Assembly (NCBI GenBank): GCA_027972325.1
Contig: JAPMOS010000058.1
Span: forward strand, 77,001 to 141,000
Reading direction: 5' to 3'
From: Paratrimastix pyriformis
Taxonomy: Eukaryota; Preaxostyla; Paratrimastigidae
Length of the DNA: 64,000 nucleotides
Position 1 is the stretch's first letter; each line of letters starts with the position of its first letter. A model generated the notes under the pieces. That model did not search any database. It was not told the DNA's origin and saw only the letters and a program-made list of their open reading frames with translations. This document shows positions 33,647-45,489 of this stretch, piece after piece. The translations under genes and the position numbers were made by a program.

Positions 33647-36600
33647 ATGTTCTGGAAGCAATTCAAGGCGGCATCCACTGACACAAGCATTGAATCACTC
33701 TGTACCGCGACTCCCTTTGATTTTGAGAAGCTTCTTGACCACGAAGAGTTTTTGCAAGAGGTCAAGGCTGCCAATCCCACCGTTCTCTCTGCGTCTGTTT
33801 TCCCATGAGACCCAATCAAAATGCAATTTGGGTGTTTGTGTCTAGTGTTGCCCGTGAGGACCGCCTCGAATATCTTCTCAATTTCATCCTGACCGAGGCC
33901 GCCCCAGACGCCGGGGAGTTCCGACGCTACAAGTCTGTTGCATTTACCCACAATTCTCGTTTTTTTCACCCTCGGCCCTTCCGCCACAGATACCCCTATG
34001 TCGTGGGAGAGATTCTCTCGGATCAGTCTAACTCCCCCCTGATCAACCTGCTCAAGAGCACCCCGGCCCTGATGGAGCGCCTGGTGACCTGGCCGGGCAA
34101 GAGCGCCAGGCCGATCGTGCCTGTCATGGCGGGGTACTATTCGCGTATCATGCAGACCCTGTGTCAGGCCGACCGCACCCTGATGGCCGACCTGGCCCGG
34201 CGCCACGGGCTGGTGGAGGCCCTGCTGGGCCACCTGGAGGCATTCCCCCTGGTGGAGCTGCTCCCCAAGATCATCGACACATACCCCGAGCCTGGCGAGG
34301 TCGCCCCACTCCCTGGGTGGCTGCTCATCGGACTGGGCATGCCCCCCCCGGGTCGATGAGACTGGTGGCTCTTGCCGGGGTTCCTGCCGGCCGCATATGT
34401 GGGCTCACCACCATCACGGGCTGGGGGTGATGGCGTGATGGCGATGATGCGCGGGGCAGGTGCTGCGGGACGGGGCGGTCTTCCGGAGCCTCATCAAGAC
34501 GGCCGGCGACCCGTCGGTCCAGGTCCGTCCCGCCGCCCCACCTCCACCTCCACCTCCAACCCCCCGGGAGCGGCCCACACCAGAGACCATCCGCTTGGCC
34601 TCGTCTCATGGTGGCCGTTCCACATTCCGCCCTGTCCCGGCCCTCCCCGGCCCGGCCCGGCCGCGCCACACCACACCACACCACCTCGCGCCGGGTAACG
34701 TCATGCCCCTCTGTCCATGTCCCCCCCTCTCCCCTCTCCCCTCTCCCCGCGCATAGCTGCAGGCCAACGCGGTGCACCTGTTTGGGCTGCTTGTGGAGCA
34801 GCACGGGGCTGCCCCGGGGGGCGGCCTGGTGGGCGAGCTGCTCCGGGGGGACACCTTCGCCCCCATCCTCGAGGCCATCCGCACGGCCAAGGTCCCAGCC
34901 GCCACCCATCGCCTCCCATCCCCCCCATCCCATCACCGCCGCCACCCCATCGGCACCCTCACCCTCGAGGTCATTCGCACGGCCAACCCATTCCATCATC
35001 ATCATCATCATCATCCAGTCGTCGTCGTCACCACCATCATCCCGCACCCCAGCCGCCCTCCATCCTCACCCCCCCACCCCCCCCCCCCACCCCCACCCCA
35101 CCCCCATCGCCGCCACCCGTGGGCCCCCACCTCCGCAGGCCTCGAGCCCTGCCCGTGCCTGCCTGGCCATGCTGGATGCGCTCCTCGAGCGGACCTGCTG
35201 CGACCCTGCCCCGGCGCCCCCGCCCCCGCCCGCCCCGCGGCTGGTGCCCTGCTGGAGCCCCTCATCATGCCCCCGTCATGCCAGCCCCGCCTCCTCCCCT
35301 GCCCCCGCCACGGACCTCTTCGCCTCGGCCCCGACCTCCGGGGCGGCCCTGTCCCTCTTCGCGTCGAGCCCCAAGGGGTCCCCCCCCCCCCCGGTCGCGG
35401 TGAACGCCTCCGCCTCACTGTTCGGCAGCGCCCGCCGTGGCCCGGGCCTCGCTCTTCGACGCGGCCCCATCACCCGCCTCGCCCCCGCCCCCGCCCCCCT
35501 CCACCACCACCACCACCACCACTACCTCCTCCTCCACTTCCACCACCACGAGCAACAACAGCCAGGCCACAGGACTCGCGTCGCTCTTCGCCAAGGCGGC
35601 CACGGTCTCCCTCTTTGATGACATCACCCCGGCACCCGCACCCGCACCCGCACCCGCCCCGGCCATGTCCCTCTTCGCCTCGGCCGCCCCGGCCCCAGCG
35701 GCAGCACCCGCCACCCCCGCCAGCGCCGCCCCGGCCGCCATGTCCCTCTTCGCCTCCGGGCCGGCCGTCGCCTCGGCACGCAGCTCCCTGTTCGGCGACC
35801 CCGCACCAGCCCCAGCCCCGGCCCCGGCCCCGGCCCCGGCCCCGGCCCCGGCCCCGGCCCAGCCCAGCACTAGCACCAGTATCGGCGTCCTTGTTCGGCG
35901 GGGCCCGTGGAACGGCCACCGCCAGTCCCGTACCCGCCCCCGCCCCCGCCCCCGTACCCGCGCCTGTACCCACCTCCGCGCCTGCTCCCGTACCTGTAGC
36001 CGCACCCGCACCAGCCCCCGTGCCCGAGGCGGCCCCCGCAGCCGTGGCGGCGTCGGCCAGCGGTCTGCCCATGGGGGCGGCCTGCCTCTCGGGGTGCCCG
36101 GGTGCTGCCGATGCCGCCGCGGGTGCTGGTGCGGGTGCCCGGGTGCTGGGTGCTGGGTGCTGGGTGCTGGGTGCTGGGTGCTGGGTGCTGGGTGCTGGGT
36201 GCTGGGTGCTGGGTGCTGGGTGCTGGGTGCTGGGTGCTGGGTGCTGGGTGCTGGGTGCTGGGTGCTGGGTGCTGGGTGCTGGGTGCTGCTGGTGCTGGGT
36301 GCTGGGTGCTGGGTGCTGCTGGTGCGGGTGCTGCGGATGCCGCGGGTGCTGGTGCTGGTGCTGGTGTCTTTGATTGCAGCCCGCTGCTCACCATCCACTC
36401 CTCTCCCTCTCCCCCTCCCCCTTCGTCGCCTTGTGGCCTGGGCACCCCCCAGAGCCAGCGCCGGACTTCGTGGGGCGGTGCCTGGTGGATGTGCTCCAGC
36501 CCATGGTCGAGCGCCTCAAGGCGGCCCCGTCCGTCCCTTGGGTGGATATCCACACGCCCCATCCATCCCCACCCATCCCCATCCATCCCCATACGCCCCA

Positions 36601-37202
36601 TCCCCATCCATCCCCATCCATCCCCATCCATCCCGTCATGCTCCCCCGATCCGTCATGCTCCCCCGATCCGTCATGCTCCCCCGATCTGTCATGCTCCCA
36701 CCCCCCACCCCCACCACCCCCCGTCATCCCTTCCCCTGCAGGCGGGGACCGTGACCACCTCGGGGTGGCACCCCCCCCCCCCATCCATGCTGTCATGCTT
36801 CCCCGTCATCCATCCCTTCCCCATGCCGGTCGTGTCTTGTGTGCAGGCGGGTACCGTGACCACCTCGGGGCCGTGGTGGCACCCCTGGGGCGTTTCCGGC
36901 TTGGGCTGGTGCACACCCTGGCCCTGGTGGCCCGGGTCAGGTACCCCTGCGTCGAGGCCGCCATCAGGGCATCCGACCTCCTGCCCACGGCCCTCGTCCG
37001 TCCCCATGCCCTGTGTGCGTGGTGCTGTACTGTTGCTGTGCTGTGTGGCTGTGTGTGTCTGTCTGCGAGTCGGGGCGGACCTGCGTGTTGAGTTGTTGCC
37101 ATCCTGGCGCTCCTGGCCCCTGGCCCCTGGCCCCTGGCCCCTGGCCCCTGGCCCTGGCCCTCATCATCACCTGCGCCGCCGTCATTAACCCTCCTCCATC
37201 CC

Positions 37203-37234
<32 letters not shown>

Positions 37235-38900
37235 ACCCACCCACCACCTCCGCCACCCCTCCACCGCCTCCACCCCCGCCCCCCGGCGCAGCACCTCTTC
37301 GCGAGCTATCCGCACAACAGCATCCTGCAAGCGGCCATCTTCGGGCTGCTGGCCAACCTCATCGGGCGCCCGGCGGCCGGGGCCGACTGGCTGCTGTGGC
37401 TGGTCCGGGAGAGCCCGCTGGTGGGTTGGCTGGTGGACATGGGGGCCGACCCGCGCCTCCGCCAGGCGGCCATGGCTGGGTCTGGCTCTCCTCCCGGGTG
37501 GGCTGCGGCACGGCACGGCACGGCACGGCACGGCACGGCACGGCACGGCACGGCACGGCACGAACCCCGACCCATCCCTCCTATCCCGACCCCCTTGCTG
37601 ATGGTGGTGGCGGCGGTCTGGCGGCGGTCTGGCTGCCCGGACGGCCAGAAGCCCCGGCGGGCCGCACCCCGAGTGGCTGGGGCCCCTGGTGGCCATCGGC
37701 AACGGCCTCCGCCACGCCACCGCCAAGTTCCCCGCCGCCGCCGCGGCCCTCGAGGGTCCGCCGCCTGCCCCCACAGCCGTCCCGTCCCGTCCCAACCCCG
37801 CCACGCCACGCCACGCCACGCCACGCCACGCCACGCCACGCCACGCCACGCCACGCCACGCCACGCCACGCCACGCCACGCCACGCCACACCACGCCATG
37901 CCACGCCACGCCATGCCACGCCATGCCACGCCATGGCATGCCACGCCACGCCACGCCACGCCACGCCACGCCACGCCACGCCACGCCACGCCACGCCACG
38001 CCACGCCACGCCACGCCACGCCACGCCACGCCACGCCACGCCACGCCACGCCACGCCACGCCACGCCATGCCACGCCGTCATGCCATGTTCCGTCCCGCC
38101 CGTCCCGTCGTCCCATCCCCCCGCATCATCCCATCCCCTCCCGTCTCGTCCCGCCTCATCCCGTGCCGACCCATCATCACACACTCACTCACACACCACC
38201 TAACACCGCCACCACTCCCAGGGGTGAGCGGGTGGAGCGGCTTCGTGAGCGAGGTGGTGGAGGGCGAGCTGAGCCGGCAGGCCATCCTGCTGGGCGGCTG
38301 CCCCGTCCCCAAGGCCTCGTCGAGCCTCTTCGACGCCGCCATCGGAGTCCGTCATGTGGATATGCCCCCCATATGGATATGCCCCCTGTGGATATGCCCC
38401 CCCTGTGGATATGCCCCCCCATATGTGGATATGTCCCATGTGGATATGCCCCATGTGAATATGCCCCCGTCCCCAATCTCCCATCTCCAACCCCCCTCCC
38501 CCCACCCCCCCCCCAGGGCGGCGCGCTGGACTCTGCCGACGGGGTGCGGGCCGCCGGGGCGGCGGTGGCGCCCACGGGATCGCCCGCACCGGCGGCCGGG
38601 GCCTCCCTCTTCGAGGTCTGCCCCTCCCCTCCCCTCCCCTCCCTCTGACAGAAGTGGGGGCGGGACCGGATCGCCCACTCACTGTTCCGTCGTCACCGCG
38701 GCCACGGGGGGGTGGGGCTTCACACGCAGTCGGTGGCCTCGTTCGGCCTCTTCGCCGGTCCGCGGCCTGCCCCTCCTGCCACCGCCCGCCCCGCCCCGCC
38801 CCGCCCCGCCCGCCACCCGTTCCCGTGGGCTCCAATAACCATCGCCAATGAGCTCGCCTCTCCGGGGGGTGAATGGCGCAGGCGCAGACAAGCCCTGAGT
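33647..38900 (+). CDS. PPP6R: PP6 regulatory subunit (SAPS/SIT4-associated protein)
   Basis: SAPS proteins are regulatory subunits of phosphatase PP6/Sit4. ATG 33647 gives [18 protein letters not shown] and [20 protein letters not shown], the family N-terminus. Exons 33647-33792, 33846-33932, 33990-34299, 34460-34522, 34763-34891 and from 35139 join in phase. They give [77 protein letters not shown] and [17 protein letters not shown]-like helices (human: IIQRLVEIVHP, SLCEIVRLSRDQ). Later exons give [53 protein letters not shown] and [19 protein letters not shown]. Between them lies a low-complexity insert with SLFG/SLFA/SLFD motifs. Introns hold three satellites. The 3' end is uncertain (38640-39020). 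Confidence 0.88.
35340..35910 (+). other. SLF-repeat, Ala/Pro-rich insert in the SAPS subunit
   Basis: The motif (A/M)SLF(A/G/D) occurs about eight times in disordered Ala/Pro sequence: [53 protein letters not shown] and SSLFGDP. It recalls FG-type or short linear interaction motifs. The frame is open, but part of this region could be intronic. Confidence 0.5.
36138..36325. repeat. (GGGTGCT)n heptamer repeat
   Basis: About 25 tandem heptamers with a few CTGGTG interruptions. The length is not a multiple of three per unit, so it cycles through frames, which argues that it is intronic. Confidence 0.9.
37503..37562. repeat. (GGCAC)n pentamer repeat
   Basis: About 11 tandem GGCAC units in an intron of the SAPS gene, 20 nt after an exon end (LRQAAMAG). 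Confidence 0.9.
37798..38072. repeat. (CCACG)n pentamer repeat, about 275 bp
   Basis: About 55 pentamers, with CCATG/CCACA variants clustered in the middle (37890-37945). It lies after the exon encoding [14 protein letters not shown] and before [17 protein letters not shown]. Confidence 0.95.
38350..38470. repeat. GTGGATATGCCCC repeat
   Basis: Seven or eight irregular units of GGATATGCCCC(CC) in a late SAPS intron. Confidence 0.8.
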
Positions 38901-39211
38901 GGCACTGTACTCCGACCAGTTTGCGTTTTTGGTCTCCACATCCGCGTCAACCAACCCCCCCCCCCCCCCCCCCCGTCCTCCCCCAACCCCGAAATATGCG
39001 CACTCATGCGGGCTGCATGAGATTCTATATGTCCCCCCGGAGACCAGAGAGTTATTGATGGATTGGGGCTGTTGGGGCCGACTTCCCCCTGCATTTTGAG
39101 ACGAGTCTGCCGATTGGCCTGTCTGAATCGGGAAGTCATTGTATCCGGCAGTGTGGTGTGCGAAGCCATTTTTGCCATGATATTCTCACCAAAAATTCTC
39201 CGGTTTCTGGA

Positions 39212-40879
39212 ATGGCATTTCGTACGCTCTCCAAATCGGCCTCCAAAAAGTCACACGGCCCAGATGGTGTCTGTTTGACCCTGGTTTAACTCTCTCGAAC
39301 GATGGTGTGTGATCTTTTATGCTTTCGAGCCGATTCAATTCCATGCGCTTTTTTTGTGTGTGCGTGTTTCTTAGTCTGGTGATCACGCTCCTCTGCCCGG
39401 CTCTGTCCGCGTCCCCTTTGACTTCGCTGAGGCCTTCATGAAGGATGTCTTCGTTGCTCTCGGCACCCCCGCCGAGGAGGCCGCTGTTATTGCTGACGTC
39501 CTCATTACCTCCGATAAGCGTGGTATTGAAACTCACGGCATGGGTCGCTGCAAGCCCATTTACTACGACCGCATTAAGGACGGCACCCTGAACCCTCGCA
39601 CCAACTTCGAAATTGTTCGCGAGACTCCCACCACCGCCGTCATCGATGGGCACAACGGTATGGGCCACGTTATTGCGAAGCGCGCCATGCAGATGGCCAT
39701 TGATAAGGCCAAGGTTCGTTTTCAAGAGTTCTTGTGTCGTCTTACACCTTTCTCCTTTTTATTTTTTATATTTTTTTCCCCTAATTTTATAGACCTCTGG
39801 TCTCGGCATGGTTGTCGTCCGCAACTCGACCCACTTCGGCATTGCCGGTCTGTCGCTCTTCGCACACCGCGAACTCACCGAGTCCATATCAAAATCCGCG
39901 CCACAGGTTATTATGCCCTCCAAGCCGTTAACCAGGGCTGCATCGCCATGGTTGGCACCAACGCCCGCCCCTCGATTGCCCCCACCTTCGGTGTTGACAA
40001 CCTGCTGGGCACCAACCCCCTGACTTTCGGCTTCCCCACCGATGAGGGTCCGTCATTTTTTCTCGGCTTTTTTTTTCATCACATGATCATCTCGATCCCT
40101 CCCCACCAACAGCCTTCCCCTTCCTGCTGGACTGCGCCACTTCGATCATCCAGCGCGGCAAGGTCGAGCTGTACGAGCGCCAGGGCAAGACCATGCCCGA
40201 GGGCTGGGTCGTCAACCGGGAGGGTCAGACCTGCACCGACCCCAAGCAGGTCCTGAAGGACCTCATCGCCGGCCAGTGCGCCCTCAACCCCCTGGGCGGC
40301 CTGGGCGAGGATCTCGCCGGCTACAAGGGGTCTGCGGCTTGCTCTTCCCCCGCACACCACTGAACCGAAATGGACAAATCCCTAGTCTCCCCCTCCCCCG
40401 GGTCTTGGTGACCACTCTGACCTGAACTGACCCTCCGCCGCTCTCTCTCCCCTCGCAGCTACGGCTACGCGACCGTGGTCGAGATCCTGTCCTCGTGCCT
40501 GCAGCAGGGCAACTTCCTGCAGGCCCTGTCGGGCTTCGACGCCCAGGGTCACAAGCGCCCCATTGAGCTCGGCCACTTCTTCTTCGCCGCCAACGTGGAG
40601 GCCTTCTGCCCCGCCGAGGCCTTCCGGCACCACTCGGGCGAGGTCCTCCGGACCCTGCGCAACTCCACCAAGGCGCCCGGCCAGGAGCGCATCTACACGG
40701 CGGGCGAGAAGGAGTACATTGCCGAGCAGGAGCAGAACCGCGAGGGCGGCGTGATGGTCATTCCGGCCGTCCAGCGGGCCTTCACCACCATGCGCAACGA
40801 GCTCCACCTCACCCAGTATGTCTTCCCCTGGGAGACGCCCGCCGCCGCTGCCGCTGCCCCCGCCCCTGCGGCCCACTAA
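39212..40879 (+). CDS. Malate/L-lactate dehydrogenase, Ldh2/MDH type 2 family
   Basis: An NAD(P)-dependent 2-hydroxyacid dehydrogenase of the Ldh2/YlbC fold, common in bacteria and archaea and unrelated to classical MDH. Six exons in phase: 39212-39268, 39375-39713, 39793-39847, 39907-40047, 40113-40329 and 40459-40879; 409 residues. Motifs: DKRGIETHGMGR (the invariant His region), VVRNSTHFGIAG, GTNARPSIAPTFG, GTNPLTFGFPT, FLLDCATSIIQRGKVE, MPEGWVVN, PLGGLGEDLAGYKGYGYATVVEIL and GHFFFAANVEAF. Exon 1 adds MAFRTLSKSASKKSHGPDG, rich in Ser and Lys/Arg with no acidic residue before Asp18, which resembles a mitochondrial or hydrogenosomal targeting peptide. The Ala/Pro tail after the catalytic domain is short. 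A bacterial origin by transfer is likely but needs a tree. Confidence 0.93.
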
Positions 40880-41127
40880 ATAACCACCATCCCTCCCTCC
40901 CTAAATTAAGCGAGGCGGGTTGGTCGGGTTGTTTGTTTCTCTCGTATATTTTTGGTTTTCCTTCCCAAGAACATCTTCTCTTCTCGATCCTCCGCCCCAG
41001 CAACCAGACTTACCCCTAACGAAACAAAGGTTGCGTCCAGGCCAGGGGGGGCGATGCGGGGTTGTTCGAGCGCCCCCCCTGTCGTTCCAACCATCTGCTC
41101 ACCCGCAGCAGCAGGTGCCCGGCGTTG

Positions 41128-44100
41128 ATGGCTCAGCCGGACTCCAGTTGTGCTCCGCCCAGGCTTCCACCGCAGTCTCTTTTGCCAGACCCAGCTGCGT
41201 ACCCTCCGTCCGATGCACCCCCGATCCCGCCATCGACCGTGCTCACTCTCGCCAACCTCAATGCTATGTTAATGCCATCCTTCATCCCGCCCCCGCCGCC
41301 ACCCAACATTTACTCAGATGTTCTGATTGTTACCCTCACAGCCCCCGGCCTGCCCGCACAATTTCTCGAGGTTCCGCAGCCTACCAAGTTCCTGCATCTC
41401 ATCTTCTTCCGGCGCCTCGTCGCGCTCAAGTTCCCCGACTCGACGGTCGAGCGACTCTCGTACAAATCGTGCGGCTCTTTCGATACTGGTTTGTCCCCCG
41501 CGGCGATTTTTTCGGACCGACCCTTTTTCCATGCCGCCACAGAGATCGACAGTGAGTTGGCCTTTCGGGCTTTTCTGGAGGACTCCCTCTCGGACTACAT
41601 GGTCGACGTGACCCTGAAGCGGAAGCGGACCAAGCGAAAGAAACTCACCGCCGCCCCGTCCGCGGCTCCTCCCACGCCCCCACCGGATCTGACCCCCGGT
41701 CTGTGTTCCCTCCCGTATCACCACCACATCGGGCGATCCCCCGAACCACATCCATGCGCCATTCTCACCTCCCCCTTGTCTTCTTTGCCCCGCCCAGCCC
41801 CGGGCCATGTCCCCTCCCCCGGCGAATCGCCATCTCCCTCCCCCGCCGCCTCCCCCTCCCCGGCCATCCCCACACAGCCGCCCGCCGCCGAGCCCACCAA
41901 ATTCCTGACCGACCTCCCCTCGGCGGCGACTCTGGCCCGGTACCGCGCCCCGGGCCTGCCGCCCCTCTCGGCCGAGCCCCTGAACCCCCACCAGCAGCTG
42001 CAGCTGCTCATGCGGATCGCCCGGAACCCGCTCTACCTGGTGGGCCGCCTGGTGGACCTGCTGGACCTGGGCCCGGAGGTTCTGCTGCCCGAGTACATCG
42101 AGGGCTGGTGCCGGGACGTGGCCCCCTTCGACCAGCACACCCTCTGGATGGCCGGCCTGGTCGGCCCGCTCGTGGCGCTGCTCGGCTACCCGGCCGTCGA
42201 GGCCGAGGGGCCCTGCCTGGGCCTGGGGGCCCTCTGCATGGACCTGGCCTGCGTCGAGGGACCCCCCTTCGTGGAGTCCTTCCTGCGGGCGGGCGGCCTC
42301 GAGACCACCCTGCGCCTCTTCCGGCGGCCCGGCCACGGGCCCATCCTGGGCGCCGTGCTGGGCGATCTGATCTGCTACGAGATGCCCCAGGTCAAGCCGC
42401 ACCTCTTCGCGGGCGGCATGGTGGCGGCCCTGGTGGGGGTCCTCCGGCAGGCGCTGGACGAGGGCCGGCCCGTGGACATGCCCCTGGCGGCCATCGCCCG
42501 GATCGTCTCGGCCATCCCGACCACGGTGCTCTCCTTCACCCTCGACGGGCTCGTGCCCCAGCTGGCCCGGTGTCTCGAGTACCCGCCCTTCGTGGCCAAG
42601 GCCGACCGGCAGCTGACCCAGCTGCTGGTGGGGGTGCTGCTCGAGGTGGCCGCCAGCCAGCCGGCCAGCCTGGTCGGGTCGGGCTTCGCCCGGCACCTGG
42701 TGTGGCTCTTCGCCGCCCCGCCGGTGCTCGAGGACCGCTACACGATGGCCATGCTGTGCAACTGCGCCTTCCACATGGTCAACCACCCGCCCAGCCTGCC
42801 CTTCGTGGCCGCCTCGGCCGCCCAGCACATGGACACCTTCGTCGGGCTGCTGCGCAACAAGGCCCTCTGCAAGACCGAGGACTTCCTCAAGACCTACGTC
42901 GAGCTCGTCGCCCTGGGCACCTTCGGCCGGGGCGCCGGGGCGGCCTTCCACCAGCAGTGGGCGGCGGCCGGCGAGCCGGCCCTCGTGTTCGCCCACCTGG
43001 GGGCCAACGTCTTCTTCCGGGACATGATGGACGAGGTTGGGCCCCTCTTCGGCGACCCGTCCGTGGCCGCGGCCCTCCGCGCCCTCTGCCAGCCCCAGGC
43101 ACAGAGCACGGGCACGGCCACCGGCAGGCCGCAGCAGCAGCAGCAGCAGGCGGTTGTCGTCAGCAGCCGGCCGACCAAGCTGGCGCCCTTCCCGGCCACA
43201 AACCAGCTCAAGGCGACCGGCCTCTCCAAGCGCGGGGTTGCGCCCACACCCCCGCCCCCGCTGCCCTACGTGCCCCTGGGGACCATCACCCAGAACGAAT
43301 CCCTGACCCGGCGCAGGGCGCTCCCCCCAACTGAGGCTTCTACTGCTGCTGCTGCTGCTGCGCCCCCGCCCGAACCCGCCTCCGCTGCCCTCGCACCGGC
43401 ACCAGCACCCGACCAGCCCGCACCAGCGTCGGCAACGGCACTGGAGGCCTCGCAGGACGCCGCGCCACCCCCGCCGCCCGTCACCACGGCCCCGCTGCCC
43501 GCGCCCTACCCCAAGCAGCGGGCCGAGCGCGAGGGCGCCGAGACCTTCGACAGCCTGCCCGAGATGGTGGTTGGGCTGCCCGAGGCGCCCTGGTACCCAT
43601 ACCCCGAGCCGGCCCCCGAGTCGGTCATCCTGCGGGCCGCCGGGCTGGAGCCCATCCGGGTGAACTTCCCCGAGTCGCCTCCGACCGACTACGACCTGGC
43701 TGCCTTCCGCAGGCTGCTCGCGGCCTGCTACCCGGCCCACTCGGTGGACGGGATCGCATACAAGGACCCCGCCACGGGGGCCCTCACCGGTCCGCCGGCC
43801 CGTCCCGTCCCTGCCCTGCTGCCGCATCCCCTTCTCGTGGGAGGCCGTCCTCCTCCGACGACACCACGCGGGCTTGCGCGTCCGTCGCGAATTCACACCC
43901 ATCCTCGGCGCCCTCCCTTCCTCCCCTCCCTGCCCCGCAGTTGTGGACAGCCCAGCAACATACGCGGGCCTGATGGGACAGGAGTCCCGCGAGGTGAACG
44001 TCTTCGTGGTGCTCCGCCCATACGAAGCCTCCTCCGGTCAGCCCAAGCGCCGCACCCCGGTGCCTCCACTGCCCCGCTGTACGCGTCATTCGCACTCATA

Positions 44101-45383
44101 TCCTCGCCCGTCGCCCGTCGCCCGACCCCACCCGCCCACCCAGTGCCCAAGCCGCCCCGGGTGACGCCATCGGCCCGGCGGCACGTGGCCCAGCTGACCC
44201 GCATCGCCGAGGATGCGCTGCCCGTGTCGCCGGCCGAGCTGCGGCGCTGGTTCGCGGCCATTGGCGAGTCCGACCCGGCCCCCATCGTTGCCGCGGGCCT
44301 GGCGGCGCCCGTCATCCGCCTCCTGCGGGACGGGGTCCTTGCCGCCCCGGCCGCCGGGTGGGCCCGGATCATGGGGGCCATCTGCGCCCGGTTTGGCTCC
44401 GTCCCGCCCACCATCGAGCCCTTCATCACCGTCCGTCTGCCACCCGCCGGCCACGCACGCTTGATGATTGGTTGATGATTGGTAGATGATTGGATGGCGA
44501 TGGGGATGTGGGATGGCGATGTGGGATGGCGATATTGGCGTCGGCCTCATTCGCCTCTCTTACGATCCATTCCCAGGGTCTGGAGGCGCTGGGCCTGGTG
44601 GAGGTCATGCGGCGCGCGTTCGCCTCCCCGGCGGGCGAGCTTCTCGACTTCGGGGTGACCTTCGCCGACACGTCGGTCTCCTCGCTGCCGCCCTTCTTCG
44701 ATGCCTACCGCGACATGGGCCTCGACCGGGCCATGGTCACGGCCATGCGCTCCTACCTCGCCCAGGGCCGCTGGCCCGACCTGCTGCTGGCCCTGCAGGC
44801 GGCCCGGCGGTTCGTCGACCGGTCGGCGGACTTTTTGGGACGTCTGAACGGGTCCGGGCTGGCCACCCTGCTCCCGGAGATCCTCAGGGACCCCCGCACG
44901 TGCACCCGGCCCGTGGCCAAGGCGGCCCTGGGGCTGGCCGCCCTCGAGATGGCCAAATTCAAGGAGTCCGCGGCCTGTATGGGCTTCGAGGCGGCCGTCT
45001 GCCTGGCCCTGGGCCACCCCGGCGCCACGGCCGACTCGACCCTGGTCCGGGACGCCCTGCGCATCATCGAGGCCCTCAGCCAATGCGGCGCCCCGCTGGC
45101 GAGCTTCACCGAGGCCGGCCTGGCCGACCGCATCGTGGCCATCCTGCGCCAGGACGAGTGGAGCCTGAACGAGGAGGTGGCCCGCATCCTGCTCAGTCTG
45201 CTCGCCCTGATGGCCGCCGACCCCGAGGGCCGGACCCTCCTGACGGCCGCCCTCCGGGCAGCCCCGGCCGGCTCGTGTGCCCACTTGGGCGGCAACGAGC
45301 AGTTCAAGGTCCAGTTCGCGCCGCTCGAGTTCACCCTCCACCGCGACGTCAAGCGGGCCCTCAAAACCCTCATGACGCGCTAA
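41128..45383 (+). CDS. Large armadillo-like helical protein with two small beta modules
   Basis: Not recognised as a named family. ATG 41128; exons 41128-41488, 41543-41698, 41798-43789, 43941-44036, 44144-44430 and 44577-45383 join in phase to 1232 residues. The N-terminal module (VLIVTLTAPGLPAQFLEVP, FLHLIFFRRLVALKFPDSTV, IDSELAFRAFL) looks PB1- or ubiquitin-like. A long run of paired helices follows (LMRIARNPLYLVGRLVDLL, LVGPLVALLGYPAV, LIRIVSAI-like), as in ARM/HEAT proteins. A Pro/Ala/Gln linker (PQQQQQQ, about 43100-43500) leads to a second beta module (IRVNFPESPPTDYDLAAFRR, VNVFVVLRPYE) and another helical array ending EFTLHRDVKRALKTLMTR. The order module-ARM-linker-module-ARM suggests internal duplication. 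A scaffold role is likely; partners are unknown. Confidence 0.8.
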
Positions 45384-45489
45384 CCTCTGCCACGGCCACA
45401 TTCATCCACCCGTTTTTTTTTGTGGAAGCTGCATTTCGATTTATTTCTTTCAAGTTGCTGAAAACGGCGGCCTGCTCCTGTGTATTTGC
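45384..45489. other. Short convergent intergenic region
   Basis: About 105 bp separate two convergent stop codons (TAA 45381-45383 plus, TGA 45490-45492 minus). It contains a T8 run and must hold both polyadenylation regions. Confidence 0.7.

Noticed and set aside
41314-43902. 862-residue antisense ORF
   Set aside because: It is a GC-driven shadow of the armadillo-like gene, with no domain and strong His/Gly/Arg bias.
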